DNA from: Gemmatimonadaceae bacterium
GTDB taxonomy: Bacteria > Gemmatimonadota > Gemmatimonadetes > Gemmatimonadales > Gemmatimonadaceae
Length of the DNA: 64,000 bases
Assembly (NCBI GenBank): GCA_036496605.1
Contig: DASXKV010000004.1
Coordinates: forward strand, 186,001 to 250,000
Direction: 5' to 3'
Shown here: piece after piece, positions 34,727-42,938 of the stretch
How positions within the stretch are numbered: position 1 is the stretch's first letter
Layout of the letters: every line of letters starts with the position of its first letter
Notes under the pieces: model-generated
Databases searched by the model: none
Seen by the model: only the letters and a program-made list of their open reading frames with translations
What the model was told of the DNA's origin: nothing
Made by a program: the position numbers and the translations under genes

Positions 34727-34758
34727 CAGGCTGGATACTGGACAAAGTCAACCTTTTT

Positions 34759-34774
34759 GCCGACTGTTGTCGGC
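34759..34774 (+). promoter_or_regulatory. Inverted repeat abutting the MarR-GNAT start codon
   Basis: GCCGAC-tgtt-GTCGGC ends one base before the ATG at 34775. Placed here it would cover the ribosome-binding region, fitting self-repression by the MarR-type protein or a translation-blocking hairpin. Confidence 0.4.
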
Positions 34775-35701
34775 ATGACCAATCAGGCTGCCAGGCGTGT
34801 CGCGCGGGTTCGGCGATTCAATCGCTTCTACACGCGCCAGATCGGAGTGCTCAATCGCGGCTTCCTCGAGAGTGAGTTCTCACTCGCGGACGTTCGCGTG
34901 CTGTACGAGCTGCGCCATCGCGATCAGCTCACGGCGAGTGTTCTCGGACAAGAGCTCGGGCTCGATGCGGCGTACCTGAGCCGCATTCTCCGCGAGCTCG
35001 AGCGCAAGGGATTGCTCGTCAAGAGTCCGTCGAAGTCCGACCGGCGTCGAACGCACTTACGACTGAGCGCAAAAGGTCGCCGCGTATTCGACGCGATCGA
35101 CGTGCGGCAGCACGTCGCGGTGGCGGATATGCTTCAGGGTCTCGCCGCGACGGAGCAGCACGACATCGTCGAGTCGATGCGGCGCATCGAGCGGCTGCTC
35201 GAGCAGCCGCGCGGAGTCGAGCCGACGTACACGCTTCGTGAGCCGCAGCCCGGAGACATCGGATGGATCGTTCACCGGCACGGGGCGTTGTATCACGAGG
35301 AATACGGCTGGGACGAGCAGTTCGAGGTGCTGGTGGCGGAGATCGCGGCCGACTTCGCGAAGCAGCACGATCCACGGTATGAGCGGTGTTGGATCGCCGA
35401 GCACGACGGGGAAATCGTCGGCTCGATCTTCTGCGTGAAGAAATCGAAGACGGTTGCGAAGCTGCGGCTCCTCTACGTCGAGCCATCGGCGCGCGGGATG
35501 GGAATCGGGTCGGGGCTCGTCGAAGAGTGTATTCGGTTCGCGCAGTCGGCGGGCTATCGCAAGATGGTGCTCTGGACGCAGAGCGTGCTCGGCGCGGCGC
35601 GTCGGATTTACGAGCGCGCGGGATTCACGCTCGTTGACGAGGAACCCCACCACAGTTTCGGTGCCGATCTCGTCGCACAAACCTGGGAGCGCGATTTGTG
35701 A
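34775..35701 (+). CDS. MarR-type regulator fused to a GNAT acetyltransferase
   Basis: A 308-residue two-domain protein (start at the ATG 34775; a TTG at 34757 is less likely). Residues 1-145 form a MarR winged-helix: FTLADVRVLYELRH-like helix, LTASVLGQELGLDAAYLSRILRELERKGLLVKSPSKSDRRRTHLRLSAKG. Residues about 155-300 form a GNAT fold: YGWDEQFEVLVAEIAADF, IVGSIFCVKKS, KLRLLYVEPSARGMGIGSGLVEECIRFA with the Ac-CoA signature RGMGIGSG, and YERAGFTLVDEEPHHSFG. Such fusions are known and probably link a ligand or acetylation signal to transcription. Confidence 0.92.
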   Translation: MTNQAARRVARVRRFNRFYTRQIGVLNRGFLESEFSLADVRVLYELRHRDQLTASVLGQELGLDAAYLSRILRELERKGLLVKSPSKSDRRRTHLRLSAKGRRVFDAIDVRQHVAVADMLQGLAATEQHDIVESMRRIERLLEQPRGVEPTYTLREPQPGDIGWIVHRHGALYHEEYGWDEQFEVLVAEIAADFAKQHDPRYERCWIAEHDGEIVGSIFCVKKSKTVAKLRLLYVEPSARGMGIGSGLVEECIRFAQSAGYRKMVLWTQSVLGAARRIYERAGFTLVDEEPHHSFGADLVAQTWERDL

Positions 35702-35729
35702 GCGTTCTTCCCCAGAATGACAATTGGAA

Positions 35730-36812
35730 TTAAGGCTGTGCGTTCTCCGTCTTCGGGAAGAGCAGCGGGAGCGCGACGTCGGACGTGTACATGCACCGGG
35801 CGTTGTGTCCGCAGAGCGGGACGACGGCGACGACGTGATGGGCGCCGAGTTTCTCGTTCACTACTCGCGCAAACGCTTCGCCCCGGGCCAGTCTGGTGGG
35901 GCCCTGCGCCATCGCGGCGCAGGAGCCGTCGAAGCCGGCGAGGGGCAGGATGTCGAGCTGGCCGAGGAGATACGTCGTCGGTCGCGAAGCGAGCTGCTGG
36001 CGTAGCTGGCCGTCTGTCTCCTTCGCGGCGTAGCCGGTGTGGTTGCGCAGGCCGTACGGCCACTGATCATACGTGGTGCAGTTGCGCGCGTCGCGGAATG
36101 CCCGGAACAGCGACTCGTTAGGCGAGATCTCGGGGATGTACCCGGGCGGATTGGCTGTGATCGCGTACGCCGCCTGTGTCGGCCGAACGCTATCAGGGTA
36201 GGCGTAGCTCGACGGATTCGCGACGACATACGTCACCGGGACGCCGAGCTTGTCGTGGACCTGATTGGCCATCTCGTAGCGATTGACGACCTGACCGCCC
36301 GCGGAGTGCCCGACGACGACGATCGCCTTGAGATTGGGGAAGACGTCCTTGCGTGCGACCTTGCGCAGGATCTCGTCGAGGAAATCGAAGGAAGTGACCG
36401 CCGCATTGCTGTTCGCCGGGCCGCCCGAGCGCCAGCTGTTACAGTTCCAGCTTATCTCGTTAGGCGAGAGAATATCGCGGCACCCGGCGCCGTCGTTCGA
36501 GGCCAGGCGCGGAACGATGATGAGGGTGTTGTCGAGCGCGTCGGCAAGAAAGCCCGCGGCAAGGGTCGACCGGAAGTAGTTGTCGGCGTCGCGAGCGGCG
36601 CCATGAATGCTCACGAGCACGCGAGTGACCGCGTCGTTGCGCTTGTCCAACGAGTACGTGCGATAGACGAGCGATCGGCTCGGACCGCCGCCGAGGACTA
36701 CCCACTCGGTGCAGGCGGGACCGGCAACGAGACAAGGCGCGACCGGCGCGGCGGCCGCGGGCGCGGCAAGGACGACACTCGCTCCAACGACGAGCAGCAG
36801 ACGACGACCCAT
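35730..36812 (-). CDS. Secreted alpha/beta-hydrolase (esterase-like)
   Basis: A 360-residue exported enzyme. A signal peptide (RLLLVVGASVVLAAPAAAAPVAPC) precedes the hydrolase domain. The oxyanion/strand region is RVLVSIHGAARDADNYF, and the nucleophile elbow is VVVGHSAGGQVVNRY (GHSAGG). The catalytic Asp is probably in LGQLDILPL and the His in LCGHNARCMY. Cysteine pairs (CLVAGPAC, CRDIL..CN) could form disulphides in the periplasm. Substrate is unknown; polyester or ester hydrolysis is plausible. It converges on the MarR-GNAT gene and is divergent from the phytase-like gene. Confidence 0.75.
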   Translation of the reverse strand: MGRRLLLVVGASVVLAAPAAAAPVAPCLVAGPACTEWVVLGGGPSRSLVYRTYSLDKRNDAVTRVLVSIHGAARDADNYFRSTLAAGFLADALDNTLIIVPRLASNDGAGCRDILSPNEISWNCNSWRSGGPANSNAAVTSFDFLDEILRKVARKDVFPNLKAIVVVGHSAGGQVVNRYEMANQVHDKLGVPVTYVVANPSSYAYPDSVRPTQAAYAITANPPGYIPEISPNESLFRAFRDARNCTTYDQWPYGLRNHTGYAAKETDGQLRQQLASRPTTYLLGQLDILPLAGFDGSCAAMAQGPTRLARGEAFARVVNEKLGAHHVVAVVPLCGHNARCMYTSDVALPLLFPKTENAQP

Positions 36813-37031
36813 CGGGGTTCTCCGGAATCGAGAGTGAGTACATCCGTAACGACCGTAGGATAGTCGCTCGCACGTCCGGCGTCGATGTCTCGAAGACGAG
36901 CCCGTGATCGCATCGTGATCGAACTGTTGCGCGCCTGTGTCCGATGGAGGCTCGACTCACCGGGAGGCGTCGGATCATTTCCGACCGCTCGGGCAGCTCG
37001 CACCAAGATTCCCCTTCCACCGGAGATTCGC

Positions 37032-38384
37032 ATGACCTTCATGCAGTTTCGCGCCGAGGCGTCGCGGCTCGGCGTCCTCCTTGCTGCGTCAGCTGCCCTT
37101 GCCTGCGGCACTGATCATTCCGCGCCGACAGCGCCCGCCCTCAGCGGACCGCAGTTCTCCCGGCAGTCCGCCCGCGACGCCAACTCGCTGCCGGTGGTGA
37201 CCGGCGTGCGGGTGGCGAGAATGCTGCCTAACGACACACTGGCGACGATCAACGGCGTGCACGTCTTCCACGGCGGGTTCGGCTCGGCGCTGGAGTCGTC
37301 GCCCGACGGGCCGAACGTGCTCTACTCGCTCACCGATCGTGGTCCGAACGTGGGCGGCACCGGGAACGACAAGCTCTTCGTCGTGCCGAACTTTCACCCG
37401 CAGATTGGCGTCTTCCGCCAGCACGGCGACATCCTGAAGCGCGAGCGAGTGATCGTGCTGAAGGACGAAATGGGCAAGCCGCTAACGGGCCTGCCGCCAG
37501 CCAGTGGTGGAAGCACGGGTGAGGTTCCAAAGACGCTCGACGGTACGCTACTCGCCAACGATCCGAACGGCATCGACAGCGAGGGGCTTCGCGCGATGCG
37601 TGACGGCACGTTCTGGGTCTCGGACGAGTATGGTCCGTTTCTCGTACACTTCGACCGTACTGGACGGACGATCGAGCGCGATTCGCCGTTCGGCGGTCCG
37701 CATCCGCTGCCGGCCGTGCTGGCGCTGCGCCAGCCGAACAAGGGGATGGAGGGTCTGGCGTCGATCGACAACGGCCGGGTGTTGGTGGGCGTCATTCAGA
37801 ATCCGCTCAACAATCCAGCGTCGGCGGTGAAGAACTCGAAGCTACTGCGGATGCTGGTGTTCGACACGAAGACCGGCGCGACGAAGCAGCTCGCCTATCT
37901 GCTCGATGATCCGAAGTATGGTGTGAGCGAGATCGAGGCGGTGTCGCCGACGCAATTTCTCGTCGACGAGCGCGACGGCAAGTTCTTCGGCGATCCGGCG
38001 GGCGCGTCCGTCCAGAAGAAGATCTACGTCGTCGACATCGACGGCGCGACGGACGTCAGCGATCCGGCGAACGGTCCAACCGGCCTAACGATTGGCGGGA
38101 AGACGCTCGAGCAGATGAGCGAGACCGATTTGGCCACCAACGGCATCGTGCCGGTGAAGAAGCAACTCCTCATCGACATGCTCGCTTTCGGTTACACGCA
38201 CGACAAGGCAGAAGGTGTGACGATCACCGACGGCGGACGCACGATCGCGGTGTCGAACGACGACGACTTCGGCGTGACGGACGACGGGAACGGGCACCTG
38301 ATACAGAAAGTGCTTCCGTCGGGCGCGATCGATCACAACGAAGTCTGGTTCTTCCGTCTCAGCAAGTCGATTTACGATCGTTAA
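37032..38384 (+). CDS. Esterase-like/phytase-like lipoprotein
   Basis: A 450-residue exported protein. LGVLLAASAALACGTDHS is a lipoprotein signal (Cys near residue 24). The body matches the phytase-like domain of the 'esterase-like activity of phytase' family: GGFGSALESSPDGPNVLYSLTDRGPNV, GIDSEGLRAMRDGTFWVSDEYGPFLVHFD, and EGLASIDNGRVLVGVIQNPL, with TLSNDD-like final blades FAVSNDDDFGVT. It probably folds as a beta-propeller and acts on phosphate or carboxyl esters outside the cell. The start is taken at the ATG 37032 because only this gives a signal peptide. Two octamers are within the gene. Confidence 0.85.
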   Translation: MTFMQFRAEASRLGVLLAASAALACGTDHSAPTAPALSGPQFSRQSARDANSLPVVTGVRVARMLPNDTLATINGVHVFHGGFGSALESSPDGPNVLYSLTDRGPNVGGTGNDKLFVVPNFHPQIGVFRQHGDILKRERVIVLKDEMGKPLTGLPPASGGSTGEVPKTLDGTLLANDPNGIDSEGLRAMRDGTFWVSDEYGPFLVHFDRTGRTIERDSPFGGPHPLPAVLALRQPNKGMEGLASIDNGRVLVGVIQNPLNNPASAVKNSKLLRMLVFDTKTGATKQLAYLLDDPKYGVSEIEAVSPTQFLVDERDGKFFGDPAGASVQKKIYVVDIDGATDVSDPANGPTGLTIGGKTLEQMSETDLATNGIVPVKKQLLIDMLAFGYTHDKAEGVTITDGGRTIAVSNDDDFGVTDDGNGHLIQKVLPSGAIDHNEVWFFRLSKSIYDR

Positions 38385-38397
38385 GCGTCGCCCAGAG

Positions 38398-39822
38398 TCA
38401 GTGCTTGCGGCCAGGCATGCCGCTGCTCGGGACCGGTTGCGCGGATTCCGGCACGAGCAGCGGCTCGACCTCGTCGGCGCGGACGATCGCCGCCTCCGGC
38501 ACCTCGCGGACGGCTCGATCGTCGACGATGCCGACGAGCGCGGCGGCGACGAGCATGCAGACGCCGCCGATCATGACAAAATAAAGCGGCGTCTGCGGAT
38601 TCCCGGCGCCGAAAGTCGCGCGCGAAAACCGACCGAATAGCGAGCCGGCTGCGATCTCGGGCGTCACGATGAAAAAGTTGAAGATGCCCATGTAAACGCC
38701 CATCCGTTGCGGCGGCAGTGCGGTCGAGAGAATCGCGTAAGGCATGGACAAAATCGACGCCCAGGCGATACCGACGCCGACCATCGTTAGGAGGAGCACA
38801 TACTGATTGTGGATTAGGACGACGGACAACAAGCCGATGCCACCGCAAAGGAGCGAAAGAGCGTGCACCAGCTTTCTGCTTGTTGCTTCGGCGATGCGGG
38901 GGAGCACGAGAGCGACCAGAAAGCAGGTGATTGAATAGAACGCAAAGGTGAACCCGCCCCACTCGATACCGCGCGTGTACAGCGCCGATTTTGGATCTGT
39001 CGCTCCGAAAACGTGACGCGCGACTGCAGGTACGAAGTACAGCCACATGCAAAAGAGGCCGAGCCATGTGACGAACTGTACGACAGCGAGTTGACGCATC
39101 GTCGCCGGCATTTGCCGAAGCGATTCGCCGATGTCGACGAGTAATGGGCCGAGTCCACGGCGATCCTTCCTGGCGCGCTCGAAGGCCGCCATGTCTTCAG
39201 GGGGGAACTCTGCAGTCGTGAACACGGTCCAGAGCACGGCGATGAGGAACGCGGCGGCGCCGACCTGAAACGAATACTTCACGGAAAGAGGAATGCCGCT
39301 GGCCGTGTTCCCGGTGACTCCGAGTCTAGCGAATACCCATGGTAAAGCATTCGCGAAGCTGGCGCCGATGCCGATCATGAGAGACTGCATAACGAAGCCT
39401 TCCGTCCGCTGTGACATGGGCAGCTTGTCGGCGACGAAGGCGCGGAACGGCTCCATCGAGATGTTGATCGATGCGTCCAGAATCCACAGAAGGCTCGCCG
39501 CCATCAGCAGGCTCCGAGAGGTCGGCATGACGAACAGCGCGATCGACGCGAGAATGGCGCCCGTGAGGAAGTAGGGCCGGCGTCTGCCTAACGGGCCCCA
39601 CGTGCGATCGCTCAGCGCGCCGATCACCGGCTGCACGAGAAGTCCCGTGAGCGGCGCGGCCAGCCAGAGGAGGGGCACGTCGTCCGGACTCGCGCCGAGA
39701 CGTTCATAGATGGCGGACATGTTCGCCAATTGCAGTCCCCAACCGAACTGAATGCCGAGAAATCCGATGCTCATGTTGAACATCTCGGCGGGATTCAGGC
39801 GTGGTCTCGATGTCGCGGTCAT
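38398..39822 (-). CDS. MFS sugar transporter (GPH/SLC45 type)
   Basis: A 474-residue inner-membrane protein with about 12 hydrophobic segments. MFNMSIGFLGIQFGWGLQLANMSAIYERLGA and LTGLLVQPVIGALSDRTWGPLGRRRPYFLTGAILA are the marks of the maltose/sucrose proton symporter family (MFS loop 2-3 signature GALSDRTWGPLGRRRP). It is divergent from an alpha-glucosidase-like gene (39940), with a 117-bp gap in which both promoters must lie, so the likely cargo is maltose, trehalose or another alpha-glucoside. The C-tail is polar and ends with PVPSSGMPGRKH. Confidence 0.9.
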   Translation of the reverse strand: MTATSRPRLNPAEMFNMSIGFLGIQFGWGLQLANMSAIYERLGASPDDVPLLWLAAPLTGLLVQPVIGALSDRTWGPLGRRRPYFLTGAILASIALFVMPTSRSLLMAASLLWILDASINISMEPFRAFVADKLPMSQRTEGFVMQSLMIGIGASFANALPWVFARLGVTGNTASGIPLSVKYSFQVGAAAFLIAVLWTVFTTAEFPPEDMAAFERARKDRRGLGPLLVDIGESLRQMPATMRQLAVVQFVTWLGLFCMWLYFVPAVARHVFGATDPKSALYTRGIEWGGFTFAFYSITCFLVALVLPRIAEATSRKLVHALSLLCGGIGLLSVVLIHNQYVLLLTMVGVGIAWASILSMPYAILSTALPPQRMGVYMGIFNFFIVTPEIAAGSLFGRFSRATFGAGNPQTPLYFVMIGGVCMLVAAALVGIVDDRAVREVPEAAIVRADEVEPLLVPESAQPVPSSGMPGRKH

Positions 39823-39939
39823 GTGTCAAGACAAGAAGGTTGGCGGCTGGCTCGAGGTCGTGAAGATGTGCGTCGAACAGGCCGCTGAGAAGAGCGGCGG
39901 TTGCGGCGGCGGCGATGTTGGTGGTAGGCTTGCCACCTC

Positions 39940-41547
39940 ATGATCAAGCGCATTGGTGGGCTCCTCGGGCTGGCGCTCGCTCTCACGTCGAGTGCGGCAC
40001 TCGCACAGCGCTCACCGCGGTGGGTGCGTGGGACCACCTGCTACGAGGTGTTCGTCCGCTCGTTCTACGACAGCGATGAGGACGGCGTCGGTGATATCAA
40101 GGGACTCACGGCGAAGCTCGACTACATCAACGACGGCAATCCACGCAGCCAACACAGCCTCGGTGCGCGCTGCATCTGGTTGATGCCGATCGTCGAGTCG
40201 CCGAGCTATCACGGCTACGACGCGACCGACTATTACAAAGTCGCGCATGCCTACGGCACGAATGACGACTTCAAGCAGCTCGTTGCCGAGGCACACAAGC
40301 GCGGGATCAGGGTGCTCGTCGACATGGTGCTGAACCACACGTCGAACGAGCATCCGTGGTTCCAGGCGGCAATGCGGGACACGACGTCGCCGTACCGTGC
40401 CTGGTATCGCTGGTCGCCAACCAAGCCGGATCAGAAAGGTCCGTGGGGTCAGGACGTGTGGTACAAGTCGCCGGTGCGCGACGAGTATTACTACGCGGTG
40501 TTCTGGAGCGGGATGCCGGACCTGAATTACGCGACACCAGCCGTGCGGGACGAGGCGAAGAAGATCGCACGCTTCTGGCTCGAGGAGATGGGCGTCGACG
40601 GATTCCGTCTCGATGCAGTGCCCTTTCTCATGGAGGATGGCGGCAAACTCGCCGGCAGTCCCGGCACGCACGCGTTGCTTCACGAATACGCCGACTACGT
40701 GCATCGAGTACGACCGGATGCATTCACGGTTGGCGAGGTGTACGACAGCATTGGCACGATGCTGACGTACTACCCGAATCAACTGGACTCATACTTTGCC
40801 TTCGAGGTCGCGGACAGCATCATCGCTGCCGTGCGACGGGGCTCGGCGCAGGGACTTCTCGCGCCGGTGCAGCGACTCCAGGCAGCAATGCCCAACGATC
40901 GCTGGTCGCCGTTTCTTCGCAATCACGACCAGCCGCGGACGCGGACGGAGGTGGGCGGGGACATGAGGGAGGCGAGGCTCGCGTCGCTTCTCTTGCTCAC
41001 GATGCCGGGTGTGCCATTCGTGTATTACGGGGAAGAGATTGGAATGGTCGGGACGAAGCCGGACGAGCGCATCCGCACGCCGATGCAGTGGCGGCGCGGG
41101 CACGCCGACGGGTTCACAACGGGAACGCCGTGGGAGACGCTGCAGGATGACTCGTTGACGACGACGGTCGAGGCGGAGGATGGCGACCCGGGCTCCGTCC
41201 TGACGATGAATCGTCGACTCATCCATCTCAGGTCGGCGACGCCGTCGCTGGCCGAGGGGACCCTGGTTCCCTTGCGGGCGAGCGAGGAGGGCGTCGCGGC
41301 CTATGCGCGACGCCTTGGCGACCGCGTCGTGATCGTGGTCGCCAACCTAACGACTGCACCGATCCGCGAGGTCTCGATCAGCGGCGATGCAGGCGGGTTG
41401 CCACCGGGCACGTGGCGCGTTCACGATTTATTGAGTGGGTCGATCGTTGCGCCGGCTGAAGTCGATACGGACGGACGCCTTCGGGACTACGAGCCGCTGC
41501 GGGAATTGGCGCCCCTCGAGGGGTACGTCCTCGAGCTCCATCGTTAG
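39940..41547 (+). CDS. Exported GH13 alpha-glucosidase/amylase-family enzyme
   Basis: A 535-residue enzyme with a signal peptide (MIKRIGGLLGLALALTSSAALAQ). All GH13 regions are present: DMVLNHTSNEHPWF (region I), GFRLDAVPF with the nucleophile Asp, VGEVYD with the acid Glu, and LRNHDQPR with the third Asp. DSDEDGVGDIKGLTAKLDYI is the calcium-binding-like start of oligo-1,6-glucosidase and trehalose-synthase-like members. It should hydrolyse or rearrange alpha-glucans in the periplasm. Its TAG (41545-41547) overlaps the TAA of the convergent amylase gene in the sequence CGTTAG. Confidence 0.93.
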   Translation: MIKRIGGLLGLALALTSSAALAQRSPRWVRGTTCYEVFVRSFYDSDEDGVGDIKGLTAKLDYINDGNPRSQHSLGARCIWLMPIVESPSYHGYDATDYYKVAHAYGTNDDFKQLVAEAHKRGIRVLVDMVLNHTSNEHPWFQAAMRDTTSPYRAWYRWSPTKPDQKGPWGQDVWYKSPVRDEYYYAVFWSGMPDLNYATPAVRDEAKKIARFWLEEMGVDGFRLDAVPFLMEDGGKLAGSPGTHALLHEYADYVHRVRPDAFTVGEVYDSIGTMLTYYPNQLDSYFAFEVADSIIAAVRRGSAQGLLAPVQRLQAAMPNDRWSPFLRNHDQPRTRTEVGGDMREARLASLLLLTMPGVPFVYYGEEIGMVGTKPDERIRTPMQWRRGHADGFTTGTPWETLQDDSLTTTVEAEDGDPGSVLTMNRRLIHLRSATPSLAEGTLVPLRASEEGVAAYARRLGDRVVIVVANLTTAPIREVSISGDAGGLPPGTWRVHDLLSGSIVAPAEVDTDGRLRDYEPLRELAPLEGYVLELHR

Positions 41548-42917
41548 CGAACGAGCACTCGATATCCGTGCGCTGGAATCTCGATCGTACCTAACGAGCC
41601 AAGCGTCATGCGGGACCTGCTGAACCAATCCGTGAATTGCCCGGAGGGGGCGAGTCCGCTGTACTGTGCACGAACCGCGGTGTCACCGAAGTTCACCGCG
41701 AGGAGAACGGTGTTCTCGCCCTTGGTCCGCGTGTACGCGTAGACGCGACTCCCGCCATCGGTCTCGAGCTTCGTTTGATCACCGCCGTCGGCGCCGTTCC
41801 AGAGGGCCTGGTTGCCGTGCTTGAGATCGACGATCGAACGATAGAATCCCATCAGGGATGTCCCGGTCCAGTCGACGGTGTCCTTCTCGAAGAAGCGAAG
41901 GCGTTTGCGGAGACTCGCCTCCTGACCGGTGTAGATCAGCGGGATGCCCAACTGCGCCGTCGCGGCGAGGACGAATGCCGGAAGATGATTCTCGCCCATG
42001 CGCTCGAATTCGCTGCCGCTCCAGCTGTTCTCGTCGTGATTGCTCGTGAAGTACATGCGGTACGCCGTGCGTGGATACTGCCGGCGCTGGCGAGCGAAAT
42101 ATCCATCGAGCACCGAGGTCGAGCGCTTGTTCTGGGCAATGTCGTTGAGCAGATGGTGCAGCTCCCAGCCATAGGTGGCGTCGAACGCGGAGTAGAATTG
42201 AGGTCCTTCAGCTTCGGCGAGCATGAACAGATCCGGCTTTACCGCCGTCAGAGCGCGTCGTGCCTCGCGCCAGAAATCCATCGGCACGCCGCCGGCAACG
42301 TCGCAACGGAAACCGTCGATGCTCATGTTGTCGAGCCACCACTTCATGTCGGCGATCATTGCCTGGCGCATCGCCGGCTTGCTGTAATCCAGCTCGGCGA
42401 CATCGGTCCAGTCGGTGTCGTGGCCCTCATTATCGCGCGCGTTGATGATCGTGCCGTCGGCGCGGTGCACGTACCAGTCGGGATGCGCCGCGATCCACAC
42501 GTGATCGAAGGCCGTGTGATTGGCGACCCAATCGAGCACCACTTTCTTGCCGTGCTGATGGGCGACGGTTACAAGTTCCTTAAAGTCCGCCGCCGAGCCG
42601 TACTCGGGATTGAAGGCGGTGTAGTTCGAGATGGAGTAATAGCTCCCGAGCACGCCTTTTCGATTGCGCTTGCCGATGGGCTGCACGGGCATGATCCAGA
42701 GAATGTCGACGCCGAGGCTGTCGAAATGCGCGATGCGCCGATCGAGGGCGGCGAAGGTCCCCTCGGGCGTGTACTGGCGCACATTGATCTCGTAGATCAC
42801 TGCGCTTCGGCTCCACGACGGGTGGGGCGCCAGCTGCGCCGCGGGTGTCTGTACGACAGTGAACACGGCGAGCATCACTGCCAGGATCGATCTGCGCCGG
42901 CTGATGAGAGACATCAT
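41544..42917 (-). CDS. Exported GH13 alpha-amylase
   Basis: A 457-residue enzyme with signal SILAVMLAVFTVVQTPAAQ. Catalytic regions: VVLDWVANHTAFDH, GFRCDVAGG (nucleophile), LFMLAEAEGP (acid) and FTSNHDENSW. The fold is a compact alpha-amylase with a short C-terminal beta domain (VRAQYSGLAPSGQFTDWF). It converges on the other GH13 gene and shares 4 bp with it at the stops. It starts 22 bp from the stop of the PIG-L gene, on the same strand, so it is likely the downstream cistron of the GH97 - PIG-L - amylase set. Confidence 0.93.
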   Translation of the reverse strand: MMSLISRRRSILAVMLAVFTVVQTPAAQLAPHPSWSRSAVIYEINVRQYTPEGTFAALDRRIAHFDSLGVDILWIMPVQPIGKRNRKGVLGSYYSISNYTAFNPEYGSAADFKELVTVAHQHGKKVVLDWVANHTAFDHVWIAAHPDWYVHRADGTIINARDNEGHDTDWTDVAELDYSKPAMRQAMIADMKWWLDNMSIDGFRCDVAGGVPMDFWREARRALTAVKPDLFMLAEAEGPQFYSAFDATYGWELHHLLNDIAQNKRSTSVLDGYFARQRRQYPRTAYRMYFTSNHDENSWSGSEFERMGENHLPAFVLAATAQLGIPLIYTGQEASLRKRLRFFEKDTVDWTGTSLMGFYRSIVDLKHGNQALWNGADGGDQTKLETDGGSRVYAYTRTKGENTVLLAVNFGDTAVRAQYSGLAPSGQFTDWFSRSRMTLGSLGTIEIPAHGYRVLVR

Positions 42918-42938
42918 TCTCTTCGCGCCTCCGCGCGC

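Noticed and set aside
35702-35729. Second REP-like hairpin near ccagaatgacaattg
   Set aside because: Only one arm of such an element is present; no complementary arm is found nearby.
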